In this document: piece after piece, positions 34,683 through 42,223 of the stretch
How positions within the stretch are numbered: position 1 is the first letter of the stretch
Layout: each line of letters starts with the position of its first letter
Assembly: GCA_023388715.1 (NCBI GenBank)
Contig: JAEWFT010000036.1
Coordinates: 1 to 51,886 of the forward strand
Source of the DNA: Pseudomonadota bacterium
GTDB lineage: Bacteria; Pseudomonadota; Gammaproteobacteria; Xanthomonadales; Xanthomonadaceae
Direction: 5' to 3'
Length of the DNA stretch: 51,886 nt
The notes under the pieces: generated by a model
What the model was told of the DNA's origin: nothing
What the model saw: only the letters and a program-made list of their open reading frames with translations
Databases searched by the model: none
Translations under genes and position numbers: made by a program

Positions 34683-35231
34683 ATGCACCCAGGGGAAGGA
34701 GAACCGCGCGAGCCCGACCAAGGCGCGGTACCCGCATCGCTGGACGAGCAGATCTATGCCCAGCTGCGCAGCATTGCCCGGCGCCACGTCGCCCGCTGGG
34801 GCGCGGGCGTCACCGCCAGCCCCACCACGATCGTGCACGAGGCCTACCTTCGCCTGACGGCCCATGGCGGCGAGTTCTGGGGCGATCGCGCGCATTTCCT
34901 GTCGGTCGCCTCTCGCGCGATGCGCCAGTTGCTGGTGGACAAGGCCCGCCGGCGCGCAGCGGGCAAGCGTGGCGGTGGCGCCCTGCACCTGGTCGAGCAC
35001 GAGCTGGAGATCGCGCAGGATGCGGTCGACCACGACACCCTGCTGCTGGTCGAGAACGCGTTGTGCGCGCTGGAACTGCACGACGCGAGACTGGCGCGCG
35101 TCGTCGAGTGCCGGTTCTTCGCCGGCCTGAGCGTGCCGGAAACGGCGCTGGCGCTGGACCGCTCGCAACGTTCGATCGAGCGCGACTGGACCCGCGCCCG
35201 CGCCTATCTGCAGCTGGCGATCGGCGAATAG
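34683..35231 (+). CDS. ECF43-type (TIGR02999-like) RNA polymerase sigma factor
   Basis: 182 residues with sigma-2 (about 25-95) and sigma-4 (about 125-180). Sigma-4 carries VECRFFAGLSVPETALALDRSQRSIERDWTRARAYL; sigma-2 has RAHFLSVASRAMRQLLVDKARRR. The usual acidic DAED of region 2.2 is replaced by SPTT (S46 to T49) before IVHEAYLRL, as in ECF factors that are activated by phosphorylation from a Ser/Thr kinase (EcfP/PknT in Vibrio, EcfK/PknS in Xanthomonas). The start 34683 has GGGG upstream; ATG at 34620 adds 21 residues and is possible. The kinase starts 3 nt after the stop. Confidence 0.88.
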   Translation: MHPGEGEPREPDQGAVPASLDEQIYAQLRSIARRHVARWGAGVTASPTTIVHEAYLRLTAHGGEFWGDRAHFLSVASRAMRQLLVDKARRRAAGKRGGGALHLVEHELEIAQDAVDHDTLLLVENALCALELHDARLARVVECRFFAGLSVPETALALDRSQRSIERDWTRARAYLQLAIGE

Positions 35232-35234
35232 CCC

Positions 35235-37844
35235 ATGGCCGGCGATGCACGCGATCGCGAGCCTGGCTGGCAGCACATCGACCACCTGTTCTCGGCCTGC
35301 CTGGACCTGCCCGAACCGGAGCGCGAAGCCCTGCTGGCCCGCGAGTGCGTCGCCGACCCGATCCTGCGCGAGCGCGTGGAGGCACTGCTCACCGCCAGCC
35401 ATCGCGAAGACGTGCTGATGGCCCGCCGTGATGCGCTGATCGGCAGCCTGTTCCCGCCCGAGGACGTCGACGGACTCGCGCCCGGCAGCCAGCTCGGCGA
35501 TTACCGCATCGAGCGCCTGGTCGGCGAAGGCGGCATGGCACGCGTCTACCTGGCCGAGCAGGAGCACCCCGACTGGCACCGCAAGGTGGCGATCAAGGTG
35601 CTGAAGATGGAAAGCGGCGACCTGCTGGGACGCTTCCATGCCGAGCGGCGCATCCTCGCCGGGCTCGAGCATCCCGGGATCGCGAGGCTGATCGACGCCG
35701 GGACCACCGCCGACAACCGGCCCTATCTGGTCACCGAGTTCGTCGAGGGCGAGCCGATCCACCACTTCTGCCGCCGCCGCGGGCTGGCGACCCAGGCGCG
35801 GCTGGACCTGTTCCTGCAGCTGGCCGACGCCGTCCAGCACGCCCATTCGCGGCTGGTCGTGCACCGGGACATCAAACCGTCCAACGTGCTGGTGGATGGC
35901 GAAGGCCGTGTCAGGCTGCTCGACTTCGGCATCGCCAAACTGATGGAAGCCGGCGGCGATGGCCCCAGGACCAGCCATGGCCAGTTGCCGATGACGCGCG
36001 AATACGCTGCGCCGGAACAGCTGGCCGGGGGGGCGATCAGCGTGTCGATCGACACCTACCAGCTGGGCCTGATGCTGTTCGAACTGCTCTCGGGCCAGGC
36101 GCCCTGGAAGTACTGGAACAGCGACCCGCTGCCGGATGGACGCCGCTTGCCGCTCACCAGCAAGGCCGCACTGCAGGGCGACCAGGCTGACCGCCAGCGG
36201 GCACCCGGGTTGCGCGGCAACCTCGATGCGATCGTGGCCTGCGCCACTGCCAGCGATCCCGCCGGGCGTTACCCCGCGGTCCAGAACCTGGTGCTCGACA
36301 TTCGCAGCCACCTGCGCGGTGGCCGCATCAACGCGCGCCGGGAAGGGCCGCTGTCGGCGACCTGGCGGCTTGTGCGCGGCAACCGGCTGGCAGCGGCCGC
36401 GATCCTGCTGCTGCTGACCTCGCTGGGCGGGTGGCTGCTGACCCAGCAGTCGCATACCACGCAGCTGGAGCGCGAGCGCCAGGCGCTGGAGCAGGAAACG
36501 CTCAATACCCGCCAGGCCAAGGCGTTCCTGCTCGACATCCTGGCGCGCTCCGACCCGCTGGCGCAGTCGGACCCGGATCCGCAGGACGGCATCGCCTGGC
36601 GGTGGCTGCCGCAGATGGAAGCCGATGCGCGGCGCACGCTCGCCGGCACGCCCGGGGTGCAGGCGGACATCTTCGAAAGCATGGGACTGCTGTACCGCCG
36701 CGCCAACCGCCCTGCGGATGCCGAGCGCATGCTTCGCGACGCGGCCAGCCTGCACCCGGCGGATCACCCCGACCGCGCCCGCGTCCAGGCCGAACTGGCG
36801 AGCCTGCTGGTGCTGGAAGGGCGTACCGACGAAGGCCGACGGCTGCTGGACGGGGCACTGGCGCAGCTCGATGCGATCGCCGCCAACGAACCCGCATCGG
36901 CGGTGGCCATCCTGCTGGACGCCGCGATCGCGCAGACCGAACTTGGCGAGCACCAGCCGCGCCTGGCCCATATGCGCCGGGCGCTGGCGCTGCTGGCCCT
37001 TCCCGGCCAGGCGTCTCCGTCCAGCGAATTGGAGGCCCGCGTGCAGCTGGCCGGCGCGTTGGCCGCGATGGGCGACAGCCAGGCGGCGCTGGCCGAATCG
37101 CGGCTCGCGCTTGAGCGGGCGGAGGCCAGCCTGGGGCCGACCCATGGCCGGTTGGTCGCATTGCTGTCGCGGCACGCCGAACTCCTGCGCACCCTGGGCC
37201 AACCCGGCGACGCCGTGACCGCGTTGCGGCGCGCGCTGGCCATCCAGCTGGCCTGGGACGTGCCGGACAGCAGGATCGTGCTGTCGCTGCGCAATAACCT
37301 GGCACTGGCGCTGGGCGAAGCCGGCAAGCGCCGCGAGGAGCAGGACGAGCTTCGCCTGCTGGCCAGCCTGCGCCGCCAGGCGCTGGGTGCCGACAGCATC
37401 GGGGTCGGGCGGGTCATGCAGAACCTGGGCGCATCACTCGCCAAGACCGGCGACAACGCGGGTGCGCGCGAGGCGCTGGCCGAGGCCAGCCGCATCTTCG
37501 ACCTGCAGCTGGCCGCTGGGCACCCGCAGCGGGCTTTCCCCCACATCAGCCTGGCGCTGGTGCATCTGCAGTCGGATGACCCGGCGCAGGCCGAATCCGC
37601 GGCCGCCACCGCCGCCGGCATGCTGCAGGGCCGGCTTCCGGAGAACCACTTCGCGCATGCGGTTGTCGGCTGCCTGCGGGCCGAGGCGCGCTACCGGCAG
37701 GCCCCCGGCGAGGAAACGCTGCTGGCGCTCGGGGACGCCGCCGACCGGCTCGCGACCGATCCGGCCGCGCCCGCCGACTATCGGCAGCGTTGCACGCTGG
37801 CCGCGCGTGCGCCTTCATCCACCATCGGGAGCACACCACCATGA
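35235..37844 (+). CDS. Transmembrane Ser/Thr protein kinase with TPR sensor, partner of the ECF factor
   Basis: 869 residues. An N-terminal segment (1-80) of the type seen in these kinases precedes the protein kinase domain (about 90-370): glycine loop GEGGMA (97-102), Lys121 in VAIK, HRD 210-212 in HRDIKPSNVL, DFG 230-232, APEQL. One membrane segment (about 384-403) follows, and then about 450 residues of predicted TPR-like helices, probably periplasmic. All catalytic residues are present. The gene is 3 nt after the sigma factor gene and ends overlapping the next lipoprotein start (ATGA). Most likely phosphorylates the sigma factor on signal. Confidence 0.93.
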   Translation: MAGDARDREPGWQHIDHLFSACLDLPEPEREALLARECVADPILRERVEALLTASHREDVLMARRDALIGSLFPPEDVDGLAPGSQLGDYRIERLVGEGGMARVYLAEQEHPDWHRKVAIKVLKMESGDLLGRFHAERRILAGLEHPGIARLIDAGTTADNRPYLVTEFVEGEPIHHFCRRRGLATQARLDLFLQLADAVQHAHSRLVVHRDIKPSNVLVDGEGRVRLLDFGIAKLMEAGGDGPRTSHGQLPMTREYAAPEQLAGGAISVSIDTYQLGLMLFELLSGQAPWKYWNSDPLPDGRRLPLTSKAALQGDQADRQRAPGLRGNLDAIVACATASDPAGRYPAVQNLVLDIRSHLRGGRINARREGPLSATWRLVRGNRLAAAAILLLLTSLGGWLLTQQSHTTQLERERQALEQETLNTRQAKAFLLDILARSDPLAQSDPDPQDGIAWRWLPQMEADARRTLAGTPGVQADIFESMGLLYRRANRPADAERMLRDAASLHPADHPDRARVQAELASLLVLEGRTDEGRRLLDGALAQLDAIAANEPASAVAILLDAAIAQTELGEHQPRLAHMRRALALLALPGQASPSSELEARVQLAGALAAMGDSQAALAESRLALERAEASLGPTHGRLVALLSRHAELLRTLGQPGDAVTALRRALAIQLAWDVPDSRIVLSLRNNLALALGEAGKRREEQDELRLLASLRRQALGADSIGVGRVMQNLGASLAKTGDNAGAREALAEASRIFDLQLAAGHPQRAFPHISLALVHLQSDDPAQAESAAATAAGMLQGRLPENHFAHAVVGCLRAEARYRQAPGEETLLALGDAADRLATDPAAPADYRQRCTLAARAPSSTIGSTPP

Positions 37845-38431
37845 GCCACCGACACCCCATTGCCATTGCCCTCGCCGCCGCAGCGCTGTTCGCCCTCGCC
37901 GGCTGCGCCGACCGCAGCGATCCGGGCACGGCTCCCGACGACAGCGCAGGCCACACCGCCGAGCCGGTGACATCGACCGCGTCCACACCCCGGGACAGGC
38001 CCTCCAGCAAGAAGGACGCGGACGCTCCGAAGGGCGACTGCGATCTGCTCACCACCGCGGAGATCAGCGCCGCATTCGGCGGCAAGCTCAGCGTGCGCCG
38101 CGCCGGCGGCCGCGGCGGCCGTGGTGGCGCCTGCACCTGGTCGCTGGCCGAGGTGGCGGAGAGCGAGCTGATTCTCCAGGCCGGCGACGAGGCTTCCTAC
38201 GACGCGCGCAAGGCCTCCTACGGGAACAGCGGCATCGCCGTCGAACCGCTCGCGCTCGGCAAGGAGGCGATGCTGTTCAACAAGGCGCAGGTGATCGCGC
38301 TGCGCGAGGACGGCCAGTCGCTCAGCCTCGGGCTCCAGCTGTTCGTGTTCAACGCGCCGATGCCGGTGACCGAGGACGAGGCCAGGAAGGGCCTGGAAGC
38401 GCTTGCAGGAACCGCGCTGGAACGGCTGTAG
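37841..38431 (+). CDS. Lipoprotein, last gene of the sigma/kinase operon
   Basis: 196 residues; MSHRHPIAIALAAAALFALAGC gives a lipoprotein signal peptide with the lipidated Cys at residue 22. After a Thr/Ser/Asp-rich spacer comes a domain with KGDCDLLTTAEISAAFGG and ACTWSL, a Cys pair like that of DUF3558-type actinobacterial lipoproteins; the similarity is by pattern only. The ATG overlaps the kinase stop codon and follows GGGAG by 9 nt. It might present ligand to the kinase sensor; function unproven. Confidence 0.75.
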   Translation: MSHRHPIAIALAAAALFALAGCADRSDPGTAPDDSAGHTAEPVTSTASTPRDRPSSKKDADAPKGDCDLLTTAEISAAFGGKLSVRRAGGRGGRGGACTWSLAEVAESELILQAGDEASYDARKASYGNSGIAVEPLALGKEAMLFNKAQVIALREDGQSLSLGLQLFVFNAPMPVTEDEARKGLEALAGTALERL

Positions 38432-38458
38432 GGCGAAAGTGGGGCGATAGACGAGCGA

Positions 38459-38490
38459 AGGGGCGGAGGACATCCGTCCCCTCCGCCCCT
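38459..38490. terminator. Strong hairpin between convergent operons
   Basis: Perfect 11-bp stem AGGGGCGGAGG (38459-38469) and its complement (38480-38490) with a 10-nt loop, in the 75-nt gap between the sigma/kinase operon and the cyanophycinase fusion gene. No T-run follows on either strand, so it may be Rho-assisted or merely protective. Confidence 0.5.
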
Positions 38491-38506
38491 CCTCCCGAGT
38501 ACCTGG

Positions 38507-40447
38507 TCAGTAGGCCGGCAGCGGCAGTGCGTCGTCCCTGTAGATCGCCACGTGCGGCACGCCATCCGCGCCGATCCAGCCGCGGTACATGCCGCCGGTA
38601 TTGAACGGGAATGCGGCCACGCCCTGGGCATCCAGCGCGATCGCGCCGCCGTCGCCGCCGGCCTTGGGGATGTCGCCGTTGATCACGCCCTCGCTGGCGC
38701 GGACGATGCCTTGCCCGGCCAGGCGCACCCGCGCGCAGATCTCGTGCGCGGCGGCACTGCGGATGTAGTACTCGCCCCAGCCGGTGCCGGAGACGGCGCA
38801 GCGCGCATCGGCCCAGGTGCCGGCGCCGATGATCGGCGAATCGCCGACGCGGCCGTAGCGCTTGTTGGTCATGCCGCCGGTCGAGGTGCCAGCGGCGAGA
38901 TGCCCCTGCGCGTCCAGCGCCAGCGCGCCGACGGTGCCGAAGTAGGCCTTGCCCGGCAGTTCCCGCGGCGAGTTCGCGGCCTTCGCCTGCGCCTCTTCCT
39001 TCAGCGCCTTCTGCAGCTGCTGCCAGCGCTTCTCGGTGCGGAACCAGGACGGCGCCACCAGCGCGACGCCCTGTTCCTGCGCGAACGCTTCGGCGCCATC
39101 GCCCACCATCATCACATGCCGCGGCTTGTCCATGATCGCGCGCGCCAGGGTGATCGGGTTCTTCACCCGGTGCAGCCCGGCCGCCGCACCGGCCTTGCCG
39201 CTGGCGCCGTCCATCAGCGAGGTGTCGAGTTCGTTGCGGCCGTCGTGGGTGAACACCGCGCCGCGCCCGGCGTTGAACTGCGGCGCGTCCTCCAGCACCA
39301 CGATCGCCGCCTGCACCGCTTCCAGCGCCGGCTTGCCGGACGCCAGCTGGGCATGGCCGGCGCGCAGCGCCGCTTCCAGCGCCGCACGCGCGGCCTGCTC
39401 CTCTGCTTTCGTCAGGTCGCCCGGCTCCACGCCGGCGCCGCCGTGGATCACCAGCAACGGCGCGTCGATCGCTACCAGCACGCCGTCGCGCACCGCGTAG
39501 CGGCGCTGGAACACCGGCCGTTCCACCCGCCCGCCAGGCAGGTGCAGCACCGACGACGGCCCGGCGCCGACGGTTTCCACCCGCTCCAGCTGCATTGGCT
39601 CGTCCTCGGCCTGCCGGGCGAACCCGCCCTGGACCACGGTCGCCCCGGCCATCGGCGAGGTCGCATAGATGCGCGCGCGGCCATCGCCCTCGACCGCGAC
39701 CGCGGCGTCCTCATCGATCCCCAGACCCAGCAGCGGCCGGCCGGCCATCGCCTCACCCTTGGCCACGAAGGCGATCAGCCGGCCGAGGCGGTTGCGCTCG
39801 CTGAAATGACTGTCGGTGATGACACCTTCCAGCAGCGCCAACCGCAGGAAATCCGTTTCGATGGTGTTGCCGTCGCCGAGCGGATCGGCCAGCGCGCGTG
39901 GGCTGGTCTGGCTGCCGCCGTCCATGGCGCCGTACAGGTATTCACCGAGCATCGCGAGGCCGGCGCTGGTGCCGCCGAGCGGCTTGCCCGCGCGCACGTG
40001 CGCCTCCAGTGCGGCCGCGACCGGGGTGCCGCGCCACCAGCGCACGTAGCGCGACTGGTCGCCACCGGCGAGGAAGATGCCGTCGGCGCGCTTGAGCGCG
40101 GCCAGCACCCGTGGATCGCTGGCCGCCTCGCGACCACGGAACACGAAGGTCTCGGCGGACCTGATGCCCCCGACTTCGTTGAAGAATTCCTCGCCGATCT
40201 CGCCCGCCTGCGAGGCCCGCAACACCACGATGTGGCCATTGCCTGCCTTCGCCACGAACCAGCGCAGCGCATCCATGTTGCGATCACCGCCCCCCATCAG
40301 CAACAGGCCCGGCTGCACCTTGCCCGGGGTCTTGGCCTGCAGATCGCCCAGCACGTGGTGGCCGACATCGGCGGCAAGGGCGGCACCGGCCAGCAACAGG
40401 CCGAAGGCGGTGGCGAACAGGCGCGTGCACAAGCTGCGTGCGGTCAT
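38507..40447 (-). CDS. Secreted fusion: cyanophycinase (S51) plus isoaspartyl peptidase/L-asparaginase (Ntn)
   Basis: 646 residues from a start with GGGAGG upstream; signal peptide to about residue 26 (GAALAA). Residues 30-325 are a peptidase S51 cyanophycinase: LAGGDQSRY, nucleophile Ser161 in GGTSAGLAML, and TDSHFSERNRLGRL. Residues 330-646 are a plant-type asparaginase/isoaspartyl peptidase: HGGAGV, NAGRGAVFT, autocleavage site and nucleophile Thr505 in FGTVGALALD, then GTSTGGMTNK and VGDSPIIGAGTWAD. The first domain would release beta-Asp dipeptides and the second would split them. One chain carrying both is unusual. Divergent from a FecI/FecR/TonB operon. Confidence 0.9.
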   Translation of the reverse strand: MTARSLCTRLFATAFGLLLAGAALAADVGHHVLGDLQAKTPGKVQPGLLLMGGGDRNMDALRWFVAKAGNGHIVVLRASQAGEIGEEFFNEVGGIRSAETFVFRGREAASDPRVLAALKRADGIFLAGGDQSRYVRWWRGTPVAAALEAHVRAGKPLGGTSAGLAMLGEYLYGAMDGGSQTSPRALADPLGDGNTIETDFLRLALLEGVITDSHFSERNRLGRLIAFVAKGEAMAGRPLLGLGIDEDAAVAVEGDGRARIYATSPMAGATVVQGGFARQAEDEPMQLERVETVGAGPSSVLHLPGGRVERPVFQRRYAVRDGVLVAIDAPLLVIHGGAGVEPGDLTKAEEQAARAALEAALRAGHAQLASGKPALEAVQAAIVVLEDAPQFNAGRGAVFTHDGRNELDTSLMDGASGKAGAAAGLHRVKNPITLARAIMDKPRHVMMVGDGAEAFAQEQGVALVAPSWFRTEKRWQQLQKALKEEAQAKAANSPRELPGKAYFGTVGALALDAQGHLAAGTSTGGMTNKRYGRVGDSPIIGAGTWADARCAVSGTGWGEYYIRSAAAHEICARVRLAGQGIVRASEGVINGDIPKAGGDGGAIALDAQGVAAFPFNTGGMYRGWIGADGVPHVAIYRDDALPLPAY

Positions 40448-40524
40448 CGAGGTCCTCCCGGTAGGCATCACATGGGTAGACGAACAGGCGCCTGGATTCC
40501 CCCTCCACCGCCCGCATGATCGGC

Positions 40525-40530
40525 TAAGGT
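40525..40530 (+). promoter_or_regulatory. -10-like element placed for a leaderless sigma-factor transcript
   Basis: TAAGGT, then 6 nt, then the ATG at 40537. Same geometry as at pyrE, ydfG and arfB. The hexamer is weaker than the others. Confidence 0.35.
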
Positions 40531-40536
40531 GTCCGC

Positions 40537-41109
40537 ATGACGCCATCGCATGATCGCTGGTTCACCGAGGAAGTCCTCGCGCATGAAGATGCGTTGATGC
40601 GTTACCTGCATCGCCACTGGCACCGCCGCGACGAGATCGCCGATCTGCGCCAGGAGCTGTACGCGCGGATCTACGAGGCCGCGCTGCGCGAGCGGCCGGC
40701 GCAGCCCAAGGCGTTCCTGTTCTCCAGCGCGCGCCATCTGATGGCCGACCGCATCCGCCGCCAGCGGGTGGTGTCGATCGAGCCGATGGGTGATTTCGAG
40801 CCTTCGTCCGTCATGGTGGACGAGGTGTCCCCGGAACGCTGGTGCGGGGGCCGGCAGGCGCTGATGCGACTGGCCCGCGCCTTCGACCAGCTTCCCGACC
40901 GATGCCGGGAGGTGGTGTGGCTGCGGCGGGTCGAGCAGCTGCCGCAGAAGGACGTGGCCCTGCGAATGGGCATCAGCGAGAAGACCGTGGAAAAACACAT
41001 CGCCAAGGGCATGCGACTGTTGGCCGACGCGCTGCGCGACGGCGAAGGCGTCGACGTGGCCGGCGCAGGCGAGTCCTGGACCGCGGATGGACGACGCCAA
41101 GCTGACTGA
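40537..41109 (+). CDS. FecI-type ECF sigma factor
   Basis: 190 residues. Sigma-2 at about 15-80 (DEIADLRQELYARIYEAA, ARHLMADRIRRQR), sigma-4 at about 110-165 (LPDRCREVVWLRRVEQLPQKDVALRMGISEKTVEKHIAKGM). Unlike the ECF43 factor 5.9 kb upstream it keeps an acidic region 2.2 (DEIADL). Its 3' end overlaps fecR by 23 nt. Cell-surface signalling through FecR and the TonB receptor is expected. Confidence 0.92.
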   Translation: MTPSHDRWFTEEVLAHEDALMRYLHRHWHRRDEIADLRQELYARIYEAALRERPAQPKAFLFSSARHLMADRIRRQRVVSIEPMGDFEPSSVMVDEVSPERWCGGRQALMRLARAFDQLPDRCREVVWLRRVEQLPQKDVALRMGISEKTVEKHIAKGMRLLADALRDGEGVDVAGAGESWTADGRRQAD

Positions 41110-42151
41110 GCGGCACGCCGCCGCCGAACGCACGGCCGCCGAGTGGCTGGCGCGCCGCGATGGCGATGGCTGGACGCCTGCGGACGAGGGGGCGCTGGCG
41201 CGCTGGCTCGACGCCGGCATCGCCAATCGGGTCGCCTTCCTGCGGCTGCAGGCAGTCTGGGCGGAAAGCGGGCGGCTGCAGGCGCTGGGCGCAGGCTGGC
41301 AGGCCACGCAGGCGCCCCCGCGTGGCTGGTGGCAGGGCTCGCCGCAGGCACGCCGCGAACTGATGCTCGAGGCGATGGCCAGCCGTCCCCCGCCGCGACC
41401 GCGGCACCGCAAGCCGATGCTGCCGCTGGCGCTGGCGGCGTCCCTGTTGCTGGCCTGCGGCCTGGCGATCGGCTGGGCCTGGCAGCAGCGCGCGCCGGCC
41501 AGTGCCACGACCCACATGGCTGCGATTGGCCAGGTGCGCGAGGTCGCGCTCGAGGATGGCTCGCATGCGACCCTGGCCAGCGACAGTCTTGCCGAGGTGC
41601 GGATGTCGCGCCGCGACCGCCGGATCGCGCTGCGGCGTGGCGAGGTGATCTTCGATGTCGCCCGGGATCCCAAGCGGCCGTTCGTGGTCGAGGCCGGCAG
41701 CCGCCAGGTGGTCGCGGTCGGCACCCGTTTCTCCGTGCGGCATGACGCGCAGAGCGTGCGGGTGGTGGTGACCGAGGGAACGGTGCGGCTGCAGGCCCAT
41801 CCCGATCGCGCCGGCAGCCGGCCCAGCGCCCTGTTGCCCGCGGGCAGCGTCGCGGAGATCCGCGGCGACGGGGTGCTGGTACGTAGCATTGCCGTCGCCG
41901 ATGCCGAGCGCATGCTGGATTGGCGCGAGGGCTTGCTGGTGTTCCGCGACACCACGCTGGCCGACGCTGCCACCGAGTTCAACCGGTACAACGCCCGCAA
42001 GATCGTGGTCGCCGATGCGCGGACCGGCGCGCTGCGGATCGGTGGCAGTTTCCGCTGGGACAACGCCGATGGCTTCGCCCGCCTGCTCGGGCACGGGTTC
42101 CCGGTCAACGCGGATATTTCCGCCGATCGCATCGTCCTGTCGTCGCGCTGA
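41087..42151 (+). CDS. FecR-family anti-sigma/signal transducer
   Basis: 354 residues. An N-terminal cytoplasmic DUF4880-like segment (AAEWLARRDGDGWTPADEGALARWL) is followed by one membrane segment (about 109-131, LPLALAASLLLACGLAIGWAW). The periplasmic FecR domain comes next (VREVALEDGSHATLASDSLAEV, RRGEVIFDVARDPKRPF, GTRFSV). A C-terminal STN-like DUF4974 segment ends the protein. It overlaps the sigma gene and would hold or relay it in response to the TonB receptor's signalling domain. Confidence 0.92.
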   Translation: MDDAKLTERHAAAERTAAEWLARRDGDGWTPADEGALARWLDAGIANRVAFLRLQAVWAESGRLQALGAGWQATQAPPRGWWQGSPQARRELMLEAMASRPPPRPRHRKPMLPLALAASLLLACGLAIGWAWQQRAPASATTHMAAIGQVREVALEDGSHATLASDSLAEVRMSRRDRRIALRRGEVIFDVARDPKRPFVVEAGSRQVVAVGTRFSVRHDAQSVRVVVTEGTVRLQAHPDRAGSRPSALLPAGSVAEIRGDGVLVRSIAVADAERMLDWREGLLVFRDTTLADAATEFNRYNARKIVVADARTGALRIGGSFRWDNADGFARLLGHGFPVNADISADRIVLSSR

Positions 42152-42223
42152 GGTGAGGGGGATTTGCGCGGGTTGTTCGTCTTGGTGTCTGGGGGCACCA
42201 CACCGGTGCCATGGGGAGTTCGC

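Noticed and set aside
29098..38431. Type VI secretion genes under the EcfK/PknS-like pair
   Set aside because: No Tss, Hcp, VgrG or ClpV-like protein is visible in the block, so the Xanthomonas target set is not assumed here.
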